The notes beneath the pieces are model-generated. The model had not been told where the DNA came from, made no database searches, and worked only from the letters and a program-made list of their open reading frames with translations. From the NCBI RefSeq assembly GCF_017874455.1, contig NZ_JAGGLN010000002.1:186001-250000 (forward strand): DNA of 64,000 nt. Direction: 5' to 3'. The first letter of the stretch is position 1. Each line of letters starts with the position of its first letter. Position numbers and translations under genes: made by a program. This document shows positions 56,990 through 64,000 of the stretch, in pieces. Source of the stretch: Methanobacterium aggregans. Lineage in GTDB: Archaea; Methanobacteriota; Methanobacteria; Methanobacteriales; Methanobacteriaceae.

Positions 56990-57412
56990 ATGTCAAAAAT
57001 TCCAATTTTAAAGATAAAGGGGGATCCAGAAACCATAAGGATCATCGCCAAAAAGGGTGGAGACGTATCAATACAGACAATAAACCTGAAATTCATAATG
57101 GCAAACCTATGGTGGGATGGGGCCCCTGAATTTGAAACTTTCTTCAACGTGATGGAGTTAACAATTAAAAGAGCCCTTAAAGAAGTTCATGAATTTGAAA
57201 AATTGACAATTGATTATACCTACCGAGCAAATGACAGCCTCGAGGATGCATCTGAGATAGTGGTGGAAATAAACGATGTTAAAGCCGATGAAGTGGATGT
57301 AGAAATAGCTGGAAGGTTTATAAGCCTCCTTGGAGAGGATGATAGGGGATTTTTCAAGAGGCTCACAAGTTCACGTAGAAGGGTTGAAGAAACAGTTCAC
57401 AAAGAGATTTAA
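56990..57412 (+). CDS. Uncharacterised Methanobacteria protein
   Basis: A 140-residue soluble alpha/beta protein, start MSKIPILKIKGDPETIRIIA. It has IMANLWWDGAPEFETFFNV in the middle, a strand-rich AYRAND/EIVVEINDVKADEVDVE part and a charged C-terminus (RRRVEETVHKEI). No known motif. Its ATG begins one base after the CBS gene stop (TAAAATG), so the two are translated in turn and may form a sensor-effector pair. Homologues occur, as I recall, only in Methanobacteriales. Confidence 0.68.
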   Translation: MSKIPILKIKGDPETIRIIAKKGGDVSIQTINLKFIMANLWWDGAPEFETFFNVMELTIKRALKEVHEFEKLTIDYTYRANDSLEDASEIVVEINDVKADEVDVEIAGRFISLLGEDDRGFFKRLTSSRRRVEETVHKEI

Positions 57413-57497
57413 AAAAAAGAATTGAGTTATTTTTAATGAAGCAATTAAATAATTGAATTCTTTATGGAATTTATTTTTTCTAAAATTTTTATTTCTT

Positions 57498-58550
57498 TTA
57501 TATAACCCTTCTAACATGGGGTAAAACTTGAATAAGAAGTTTTTCAGCATCTTCTTTGTCAATAACTCTTCTTGCAACAATTTTACCCTTTTTGAAGATT
57601 GTAACATTTCTTCCTTCTGTTTCAAGCATTGCTATGCCCATTTCAGTAGAACATTTGACACTGCCAAGTTTTTCAAGTTCTCCACATGTGCTTTTTATGT
57701 TAACGCTGTAGGGAAGTTCTGTTTCAAACATGATCTTGTTCTTCTCATCTTTACATGGTTTGTAAACAACAATATCCTTTTTTGAATCTCCATGATCCCC
57801 TATATCCATTGTGACCCTTTTAAAGCCCACAGCTTTGAGTTCTGAATCAATGTGACTTAATACTCCCCTGTTTAAGAGTTTATCTATTTTTTCAACTTCA
57901 ATGAGCGCAGTATCCTCATTATCCCTGACCCTTACTACAGCAGAACCTGTAAGTCCCTTCAGAAGTGATTCTGCATATTTTATCCTGTTTATCTTTTTAG
58001 GGGTTATTTCACTATTTTTTGATATTCTTGTTGCAAGACAGGTGGTTGAAGGTGAATAGTTCAGTCCCATGGAACCCAGTAGTTCTCTTACTTCTTCTGC
58101 TGTGAAGCCTGCCTTGACCAGAGGATTTTTAATATTTTTGTTGTAGTTCACCATTATTCCAGGCCTATCTTCAAGGAGATCACTTATGTTGGTACCGTCT
58201 GCTATTTCATCAAGGTTTTCCTGGGCCATTATCTCCCCAAGTTTGGAGTACATCTTGTTTTTGCAGACATAGCACCTGTTTGGTGGATTTGATTTGAATG
58301 ATTCATCCGTGAGAAAATCATCCTTCACAACCCTATGTTTTATTCCTATTTCCTCTGCCACTTTCCTGGCATTTTCCACAAAATCATTGGGCATAACCCC
58401 ATTGTCAATTGTAACAGCAAGCAATTCCTTTGAAACTTCTACTGCAACTTTTGCAAGGAGTGTGCTGTCAGCACCGCCTGAAAAGGCAACAAGAACCTTT
58501 TTATCACGAATTTCTTCCTTTAATATCTCTAATTTCTTTTCTATTTCCAT
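57498..58550 (-). CDS. larE: LarE-like ATP-dependent sulfur transferase with extra C-terminal domain
   Basis: A 350-residue PP-loop ATPase. The PP-loop VAFSGGADSTLLA is at residues 21-33, followed by the LarE mark NPPNRCYVCKNKMYS (about 93-107), EIADGTNISDL and NYSPSTTCLATRIS with the cysteine that in LarE gives up its sulfur. LarE makes the nickel-pincer cofactor by donating Cys sulfur. The first 255 residues fit LarE; the last 90 are an added domain with two Cys (KSTCGELEKLGSVKCSTE) and FKKGKIVARRVIDKEDAEKLL. The ATG at 58550 is preferred to one three codons upstream. tfuA is next door. Confidence 0.82.
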   Translation of the reverse strand: MEIEKKLEILKEEIRDKKVLVAFSGGADSTLLAKVAVEVSKELLAVTIDNGVMPNDFVENARKVAEEIGIKHRVVKDDFLTDESFKSNPPNRCYVCKNKMYSKLGEIMAQENLDEIADGTNISDLLEDRPGIMVNYNKNIKNPLVKAGFTAEEVRELLGSMGLNYSPSTTCLATRISKNSEITPKKINRIKYAESLLKGLTGSAVVRVRDNEDTALIEVEKIDKLLNRGVLSHIDSELKAVGFKRVTMDIGDHGDSKKDIVVYKPCKDEKNKIMFETELPYSVNIKSTCGELEKLGSVKCSTEMGIAMLETEGRNVTIFKKGKIVARRVIDKEDAEKLLIQVLPHVRRVI

Positions 58551-58646
58551 TAAAATCATTCCATGAGCTTTAATTTTTAATTTAAAATTTTAACGTGATT
58601 TGAGAGCAATAATGGTATGTAAGGATGTTAAATCTAAAATTACAGT

Positions 58647-59339
58647 TTATAAACTCTTTTTTATGTATTCTAGAACTTCAACTGCATCTTCCCTTTTCAC
58701 ATCAACACTTCTTTCATCCAAAAATCTTTCAAGAACCTGCTTTTTAGATTCATCAATGCCTGAATCACTTAAAACCTTTCTGTAGGTCCTCTTAGGATAA
58801 TAAATCGATTTTGCAGTCTGAATGAGGGTTTTAAAGTCTTCTTCGCTTATTAGCTTTTCATTTAACGCTGCCTTGAAATTGTACCCCATAGTAACCAGGG
58901 CTTCTGATAGCTGTTCCAGGGTTTTGGGGTTGAAAACAACCGCAACATCATCATCAGCTTCTATTAACCCTCCTTTATAGTAACTGTAAACTCTGCCCAC
59001 CCCAATCATTCCAAAATCATCAAGTTCAGATGCCCTTAGTGCACCCATACTTGCACCACCAACAACTGTAACACCTTCTTTTAATGCTTTGAGTATTTCT
59101 TTATGGGAAACAGCAGGTTTTTGATGGAAAACACCATCAATAATTGCTATTACATCTGGTTTATCCTTCAAAGCTGTTAAAATATCACCTCTGCCAACAG
59201 GGGGGCGATAATCTGCTATCAAAATTTCAGATGCTTTATTAGGATGTAGCGAAGGGCCTGTAAACACTACGATCTTTTTATCTGTGATCTTTTCATTTTT
59301 ATCCAATTCAAATCCTCTTATTGTTTTATCCAGCTTCAT
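58647..59339 (-). CDS. tfuA: TfuA-related McrA-glycine thioamidation protein
   Basis: A 230-residue TfuA protein. KIVVFTGPSLHPNKASEIL, the PPVGRGDILTALKDKPDVI segment, IIDGVFHQKPAVSHKEIL, GASMGALRASEL and GMIGVGRVYSYYKGGLIEADDD are hallmarks of the TfuA family. In methanogens TfuA works with YcaO to convert a glycine of methyl-coenzyme M reductase alpha subunit to thioglycine, probably by supplying sulfur to YcaO. ycaO is not in this window. It is followed 96 bases downstream by the LarE-like sulfur transferase. Confidence 0.93.
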   Translation of the reverse strand: MKLDKTIRGFELDKNEKITDKKIVVFTGPSLHPNKASEILIADYRPPVGRGDILTALKDKPDVIAIIDGVFHQKPAVSHKEILKALKEGVTVVGGASMGALRASELDDFGMIGVGRVYSYYKGGLIEADDDVAVVFNPKTLEQLSEALVTMGYNFKAALNEKLISEEDFKTLIQTAKSIYYPKRTYRKVLSDSGIDESKKQVLERFLDERSVDVKREDAVEVLEYIKKSL

Positions 59340-59510
59340 TAGATCGGATGATTATTTTTGAATGATTATTTAATCACCAAATAATAACTATTAACGTGAA
59401 AACTTAATAAATAATTTTCTACTTCAAAAATAAGGACTGAAAATGGATTTTTAAAGAATAAATTTTAAAAATAGTTGAAATTAGGTATAAGTAGATATAA
59501 CTAAAAATAA

Positions 59511-60023
59511 TTAATAATAATTTTCGAAATCACTGCTTCCAACGATTTCTTCATGAAGCTTTAAAATTCTTGGAATTGATGGATGATCCGATCCAAGCCT
59601 TTTTTCCCATTTTTTTATGACGAAGTTGATTCCAACTTCTTCTGTACCATGTACAAGGTTGTCTGCATGGGCCACAATTTTCTCCTCAAGTGTAATGGGT
59701 ATGTAATCCTTAGCTGGTAATCCAAGTGCTTCTGCTTCTAATTGAGGTATTCCTGCACCTATATGTCTTTCAGCAATTCTCTGGACTTCGATGGGAAATT
59801 CTCTCTTACGGAGTATTTCTGCACCCACCACCCCATGGAATATACTGTGGGTTTTTGATCTACCAATATCATGGAGCAATGCTCCTTCTTCAACCAAATC
59901 CACGTCCACATTGTCAAAATTAGAGGATAATTGCAGTGCCTTCCTTGAAACTGTTTTACAATGTTCAACTATGTTATCAGACAGTAACTCGTCTAAATTC
60001 TCTAAGATTAAATTTGTATTCAA
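59511..60023 (-). CDS. HD-domain protein (TIGR00295 family)
   Basis: A 170-residue HD-superfamily protein. The metal motif appears in [15 protein letters not shown] (first His), [19 protein letters not shown] (HD) and the later [10 protein letters not shown] and [11 protein letters not shown] with further His/Asp. TIGR00295-type proteins are archaeal and are thought to be phosphohydrolases or phosphodiesterases; the substrate is unknown. The start is TTG with GAGG 8 bases upstream. It lies 48 bases after tfe on the same strand and is probably transcribed with it. Confidence 0.88.
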   Translation of the reverse strand: MNTNLILENLDELLSDNIVEHCKTVSRKALQLSSNFDNVDVDLVEEGALLHDIGRSKTHSIFHGVVGAEILRKREFPIEVQRIAERHIGAGIPQLEAEALGLPAKDYIPITLEEKIVAHADNLVHGTEEVGINFVIKKWEKRLGSDHPSIPRILKLHEEIVGSSDFENYY

Positions 60024-60071
60024 GTATTCTTCCTCAAACTAATTTAAAAATAAGGTTTGATTTCAATGAAT

Positions 60072-60560
60072 TCAACTCATTTTTTGCATCATTTCCTTCA
60101 ATTCAGTTATAACTGCAGAGTTATCCTGATATTCTAAGTTGCCACCACATTTTGGACATATGAAGTTGTTTTCAGATGCTTCATCGAATCTGTACCTGCA
60201 TCCATTGGTTAAACATACAAAGAACATGTTTCCCTCTTCGAATTGCAGTGCCTCTTCAATTTCCCTTGAAAAATTTTCATACTTATGGGTTATTATGTCT
60301 GCAACCTTTTCTTCCTCAAACTTCCAACTGTAGGTGTACCACTGGGTTTCAGGGTCTTTGCTTCTTTTGTAACTTGCAACTCCTGCATCGTAAAGTTTGT
60401 AGAGTACTTTTCTTACAATATTAAGTCTTATTTCAGTTTCTTCTGCAATTTCTTCATCTGTTGTTTTACCCTTCAATAAACATTCAATGATAGAAACACT
60501 GCTTTCCTCATCATTTGTGATGTCCATGAGGACTTCTTGAACGGTGGGATCCATAAGCAT
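60072..60560 (-). CDS. tfe: Transcription initiation factor E alpha
   Basis: A 162-residue archaeal TFE. N-terminal extended winged helix (about 1-90, with [20 protein letters not shown] and [20 protein letters not shown]), a linker helix, and a C-terminal zinc ribbon ([23 protein letters not shown]; the two Cys pairs are CLTNGC and CPKC). TFE helps promoter opening and stabilises the open complex. The ATG follows GGAGGAGC by 6 bases. A 356-base spacer precedes it, with TATA boxes near 60846 and 60862, which implies a leader of over 200 bases unless a closer promoter is used. Confidence 0.95.
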   Translation of the reverse strand: MLMDPTVQEVLMDITNDEESSVSIIECLLKGKTTDEEIAEETEIRLNIVRKVLYKLYDAGVASYKRSKDPETQWYTYSWKFEEEKVADIITHKYENFSREIEEALQFEEGNMFFVCLTNGCRYRFDEASENNFICPKCGGNLEYQDNSAVITELKEMMQKMS

Positions 60561-60919
60561 TTAAGCTCCTCCTTTAATTATGAAAATTTGAGTAAATCCG
60601 AGATCATGGCCATTTGAACATGATCACCCATTTAGTTGGATACTTCATTTTATAATCATCTAAAACCATGATAAGATGGTTTCAATATAATCGGATTTAA
60701 TGGTCGGTACCTTAGACTCATGAAAAATTATCTTCAATTGTCCATTAGTACTTTTGATATCACTCACATCAAATCGTTTACACCATTACACTCTTGAAAT
60801 TTACATTCAAAATTTTCAAAATAATATAATAATCTCGGTGATATAGTATATAAACAAAATAGTATTTATATTTGTTGAATGACAATATTGCTCAAAAAAA
60901 GCAATGATTTAAAATAGGT
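60561..60919 (-). other. Long leader/promoter region of tfe
   Basis: Spacer between the CofE-like gene and tfe. It holds TATA candidates TTTATATAC (60846-60854) and ATATAAATAC (60862-60871) on the minus strand, both about 290-310 bases from the tfe ATG. The stretch 60700-60800 is less AT-rich than other spacers. No ORF of coding character is present; an untranslated leader or a small RNA could lie here. Confidence 0.45.
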
Positions 60920-61777
60920 TTAAAGAATTCTAACAATTACAGCAGGCGTGTGCTCAACAGAATCAAGCATATCCACAGTAATATCAGTTATATCTCCATC
61001 AAAAGTACTGCTCATATCGTAAACTGTTTCCATATCCATCTCATTTTTTTCATGGTATTCCTCAGTTATTTTAGCTATTTCAATTATTTTATCCAGATCA
61101 TGCCTCTTTGAAATTCCCAGAGGTGTTGGACCTATTATACTTCCAAAACGACCCAAGATATATCCAAAAAATCCCATGTTGCATTTTATGCCTGAAACAG
61201 CTATGGGGAGGGATGTGAATTTTTTACCAAAAAGTTCGTAGCTGGCATCTGTATCTATGATCATCACGGTAACCCTCCTGCCGGTACTTTTCAGTAGCTC
61301 ATCTTCAATATCCATTGCAACCAGTTCAGGTTTATCTGGAAGTAATGAAACGAATGTTCCAGGAACGTTACTCAAATCCACACCAGCTTCAGATGCAGGT
61401 TTAAGTGCATGTTTCAACCCATAATACTCCAAAATAACCCTTTTATGAGATCTGGCTTCTGGAGGAAGTTTTCTGAGATTATGAATAGTTCTTTTCTTTA
61501 TCCGGAAAATTGGGCCCAAAATATAACCCCATAAATATTTGGACCAGAGATCAGCCAGAAGTATGGACATAATTGATGGTTCAAATTCAGCTTCATCAAC
61601 CAGCCTACCCTGGGATACAGATATGGGAGTTTCAGAGATAACTAAAAAATCACCATCTTCAATCAGATCTGCAGCACCATGAATTATGGTTTTATAAGGT
61701 TCACCAGGTTTTATGTATCCTGTCTTAATTGGTATGGTGATGTAATTCAGTTTCTTATCCAATGAATGTTCAGCCAC
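60920..61777 (-). CDS. Coenzyme F420-0:L-glutamate ligase-like protein (CofE family)
   Basis: A 285-residue protein of the CofE/F420-0 gamma-glutamyl ligase family, a paralogue and not necessarily the F420 enzyme. [36 protein letters not shown], a middle section with [34 protein letters not shown] and [17 protein letters not shown] match the fold. The GTG at 61777 is chosen because GGTGGTGAT lies 3 bases before it; an ATG five codons upstream (61792) is the alternative. It is 120 bases from the Fe-S gene and on the same strand as the terminal trio. Confidence 0.75.
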   Translation of the reverse strand: MAEHSLDKKLNYITIPIKTGYIKPGEPYKTIIHGAADLIEDGDFLVISETPISVSQGRLVDEAEFEPSIMSILLADLWSKYLWGYILGPIFRIKKRTIHNLRKLPPEARSHKRVILEYYGLKHALKPASEAGVDLSNVPGTFVSLLPDKPELVAMDIEDELLKSTGRRVTVMIIDTDASYELFGKKFTSLPIAVSGIKCNMGFFGYILGRFGSIIGPTPLGISKRHDLDKIIEIAKITEEYHEKNEMDMETVYDMSSTFDGDITDITVDMLDSVEHTPAVIVRIL

Positions 61778-61895
61778 TTCATCACCACCCATATATCCAG
61801 AATAGATTCTTCAATCTCACAGTATCATCTTGATTAAAAATAATTTGTTAGTCAAAACCTTCTTCAAAGTATTATAAAATAAAAATTGAGAAGTT

Positions 61896-62582
61896 TCATC
61901 CCTTGATTGGTGGTGCCCATACCTTAAGGTCTATTCCCTCTATTATGGCCCGTTTACCTTCAAGCTGGACAATAACTCCAGAATGGACTTTCTGCATCAT
62001 ACAATGGCCTGGAAGGAATCTAACTGTTTCACCAATACTGGGTATGTTTCCCTCGATTATGCCCTCAAATCCTCCAACCATACATATTCCAATGTCCATG
62101 AATTCAAAGTCTGATTCTGGATCAAGTCTGTGGCACGGTCCCACCATGTGAACCGTTATGAGGCCGTTATCTTCACTTAAAATCTTTGCAAAGTGGGTGA
62201 TTGGACATGCAAGTGGCCTGTACCTTACAACATCTCCTGCTTTGAGTTCTTTATGCGTGAAGGGGTAGAGAACTTCTCTGCAGGAACGTTCCCCTGGAAG
62301 GGGATTTAATATGAAATCTGCTTCGTAGCCATCCAGAACACCTACAAATTTCTCTTCTTCAGGGATCACATTCTCTTCCTTGAGGATCTCCCTTATTTCA
62401 CTTCTATTTTCATTGAATATTTCCTGGAGGAGGAATCTGCAGCTTTCAAGATTTACCTTGTTTTTCAAGAGGAAGTGTGCAAACTCCTCGCACCTTGCGT
62501 ATCCACACACACCACAGTTGAAGCCAGGTAACAGTTTCAAAAGCCTTGAGCGTGGATCTGTGTTAGTTGAACTGTTGCTCAT
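61896..62582 (-). CDS. Fe-S cluster protein with Fer4/ACS-type CxxC motif
   Basis: A 228-residue protein starting with a four-Cys Fe-S domain: [21 protein letters not shown], then a fourth Cys in NLESCRFLL (CxxCxxxxCx16C pattern, the domain of RnfB, CdhD and related proteins). The remaining 170 residues have a beta-rich fold with several further Cys ([33 protein letters not shown]) and end in [12 protein letters not shown]. Its function is unknown. AGGTGT precedes the ATG. It follows the HypB/CooC-like nucleotidase by 47 bases on the same strand. Confidence 0.8.
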   Translation of the reverse strand: MSNSSTNTDPRSRLLKLLPGFNCGVCGYARCEEFAHFLLKNKVNLESCRFLLQEIFNENRSEIREILKEENVIPEEEKFVGVLDGYEADFILNPLPGERSCREVLYPFTHKELKAGDVVRYRPLACPITHFAKILSEDNGLITVHMVGPCHRLDPESDFEFMDIGICMVGGFEGIIEGNIPSIGETVRFLPGHCMMQKVHSGVIVQLEGKRAIIEGIDLKVWAPPIKG

Positions 62583-62629
62583 AAATACACCTATAATACA
62601 TAATAATCTGCTTTAAAATTTATTCGCCG

Positions 62630-63331
62630 TTATTCCCCTTCGTAACTCTGGAATCCATCAATTCTACGGAGTATTCCTCGGTGATATTTTTTGTTAACCT
62701 TGGTTTCACCAACACAAAGTGTGCACACAGCAAGAGGTGCTGAATGTCTTAATTTTTCCTCGTCAAGGGCTACTTCTTTGGATTTTATCATTTCTTCAGC
62801 CAGTTCAACACATCCCTGACCTGAAAGTCCATTTGCTTCTATTATTTTACATTTGGGGTTTACTTCAAGGACTCTTTCCCTGAATATTTCACGTTCAGCC
62901 TGAGATATCATGTCACCCTTTGTTACGACTGCAATATCTGCAGTACTAAGAAATGGACCAACTTTAAGGGGAGTGTTGGGTCCACTGGTTGCGTCTATAA
63001 CACAGACACCAAGACAGTTCATTGTGTATGGGGCACATCTGTGGCAGAGCCCTGCTGTTTCAACAACAAGAAAATCTGATTCATTTTCCTCTGCCCAGCT
63101 TATCATGTCATCTATGTTGTAGATTGCATAGTGGTCTGGACACATGTCCATGGAAAGTCCCACCTTCGTTGGTACCCCAACTTTGGCAAATTTTTTATCA
63201 TCATCTGTGTACAGGCAGTCGATTTTAACCACAGACGATTTGAGATCCCTTTGTTTAAGATTTTTAAGGGCATGTATCAGTACAGCTGTCTTTCCAGAAC
63301 CTGGAGTTCCGGCAACAATTACCATCCTCAT
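62630..63331 (-). CDS. HypB/CooC-like P-loop nucleotidase
   Basis: A 233-residue SIMIBI-class protein. The P-loop is [19 protein letters not shown] (residues 4-22), followed by KIDCLYTDD, a switch region [18 protein letters not shown] with clustered Cys (C-x2-C then CLGVC), [12 protein letters not shown] as the base-binding motif and the late [13 protein letters not shown]. HypB and CooC use this fold to insert nickel into enzymes. Its ATG overlaps the stop codon of the ABC ATPase gene (ATGA), so the two are translated together. The client enzyme is unknown. Confidence 0.82.
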   Translation of the reverse strand: MRMVIVAGTPGSGKTAVLIHALKNLKQRDLKSSVVKIDCLYTDDDKKFAKVGVPTKVGLSMDMCPDHYAIYNIDDMISWAEENESDFLVVETAGLCHRCAPYTMNCLGVCVIDATSGPNTPLKVGPFLSTADIAVVTKGDMISQAEREIFRERVLEVNPKCKIIEANGLSGQGCVELAEEMIKSKEVALDEEKLRHSAPLAVCTLCVGETKVNKKYHRGILRRIDGFQSYEGE

Positions 63332-64000
63332 AATTTCACATCTTCCATGTTTATATCTTCAATAACTTCTCCGTTACGCACCTTGTCCCTTAAACTGAGC
63401 ATGAGTTCATCGATCTTATTCAGTTTTTGAGATATGGCTTTTTCTGCAGGTGTTGTTCCTACAACATTCTGCATTCCCCCACTCTTCATGACTATACGTT
63501 TATCTGTCATCAAGGCAAGCACCGGGTCATGAGTTACAACCATGACTATCTTTCCATGCCCTGAGAGGACCTTAAGGGCGTCATGCTTTCTTATACCTGC
63601 ATTCTCTATTTCATCAATGAGTACAATTGGAGAATCACTGATAATTGCCACATCTGCCACCATTAAAGCTCTTGATTGACCTCCACTTAAAATTGTAAGG
63701 TCAAAATCCTTTTTTATGGGTTCTCCTGTGAGTGTGTTGGCCAATTTTATAACGGAATCCACACATTTGTCACTGGCACCCCTGCATTTAGCGTGAAGAT
63801 TTAAGAAATCACCAACAGACATGTCCGCAAGGAAATTCATGTTCTGGGACAGCTGTGCCACCATTTTTTTACGGGGATTAGTTCTGTCCTCGTAGCTGGG
63901 TTCCTCATCATTTACAAGGATTTTCCTGCGTGAAAATGTATCTTCCTGTGCGAGTTGTTCTATGTCACCTATGAGAGAACTTTTACCACTCCCTGTGGGA
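63328..64000 (-). CDS. ABC-type ATPase (5' end outside window)
   Basis: About 224 residues are visible, the N-terminus lying beyond 64000. The visible part opens with the Walker [18 protein letters not shown], continues with a linker and [19 protein letters not shown], then signature [16 protein letters not shown], Walker [13 protein letters not shown], the H-loop VTHDPV and a short C-terminal helix. It is a soluble, non-transport type without a membrane partner nearby. The frame is open through the window edge, so the gene starts upstream. It is co-translated with the nucleotidase gene. Confidence 0.85.
   Translation of the reverse strand, partial: PTGSGKSSLIGDIEQLAQEDTFSRRKILVNDEEPSYEDRTNPRKKMVAQLSQNMNFLADMSVGDFLNLHAKCRGASDKCVDSVIKLANTLTGEPIKKDFDLTILSGGQSRALMVADVAIISDSPIVLIDEIENAGIRKHDALKVLSGHGKIVMVVTHDPVLALMTDKRIVMKSGGMQNVVGTTPAEKAISQKLNKIDELMLSLRDKVRNGEVIEDINMEDVKL

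Overview
The window is archaeal, most likely from the genus Methanobacterium or a close relative in Methanobacteriales. The reasons are direct: a gene for methenyl-tetrahydromethanopterin cyclohydrolase (mch), a pseudomurein-type set of Mur ligases plus an MraY-like transferase, TfuA (methyl-coenzyme M reductase thioglycine), methanogen-only DUF1890/DUF1894 proteins, archaeal exosome, RNase P, KEOPS, proteasome/PAN and TFE genes, AT-rich spacers, TATA-type promoters and GGAGGTGA-type ribosome binding sites. The genus is inferred from gene content, not from a database search. LAYOUT. 1-8975 (minus strand): the conserved archaeal information-processing superoperon, read right to left: rpl15e, a COG1325 RNA-binding protein, RNase P subunits rnp3 and rnp2, proteasome alpha subunit, SDO1, exosome rrp4-rrp41-rrp42, rpl37ae, rpoP (43 codons, easily missed), a Brix/Imp4-like protein, KEOPS pcc1, prefoldin beta and a DUF3194 gene cut by the window edge. 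9271-17455 (minus): a CMD-family protein without its CxxC, archaeal riboflavin synthase, a secreted nidogen-like/DUF11 surface protein, mch, then a tight thyA-metE-DUF1894-DUF1890 unit and a multi-span membrane protein. 17674-25895 (mostly minus): GNAT protein, tRNA-Ala, hypB, hypA, prs (plus), an unknown protein, a DEAD-box helicase and membrane-bound LonB protease. 26434-32363: cobQ, trkA, a tandem tRNA-Gly pair followed by a striking 15-bp tandem repeat, a CBS protein, then nikR, a PRMT-like methyltransferase and hycI on the plus strand. 32685-42254 (plus): the probable pseudomurein cluster: ATP-grasp ligase, MraY-like transferase, three Mur ligases (the third with a MurT-like zinc ribbon) and two overlapping exported proteins, the first of which looks like a lone POTRA-type domain. 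42456-48920: DUF356, aMBF1, PAN, then (minus) cbiJ, a Ca2+-type P-type ATPase and a UPF0146 protein. 48949-57412 (plus): rimI, carA, carB, an amidohydrolase, a universal stress protein, a four-CBS protein and an unknown Methanobacteria protein. 57498-64000 (minus): LarE-like sulfur transferase with an extra C-terminal domain, tfuA, an HD-domain protein, tfe, a CofE-like protein, and an unassigned trio of Fe-S protein, HypB/CooC-like nucleotidase and ABC ATPase that runs off the window. THEMES. Several genes converge on nickel enzymes: hypA/hypB and hycI for hydrogenase maturation, nikR for nickel control, tfuA and perhaps larE for McrA, and the terminal trio looks like a metallocentre-maturation set. 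No CRISPR array, transposase, integrase or rRNA was seen. The best candidates for undescribed biology are the exported POTRA-like pair beside the Mur ligases, the nikR-methyltransferase-hycI unit, the larE-tfuA pairing and the terminal Fe-S/nucleotidase/ABC trio.
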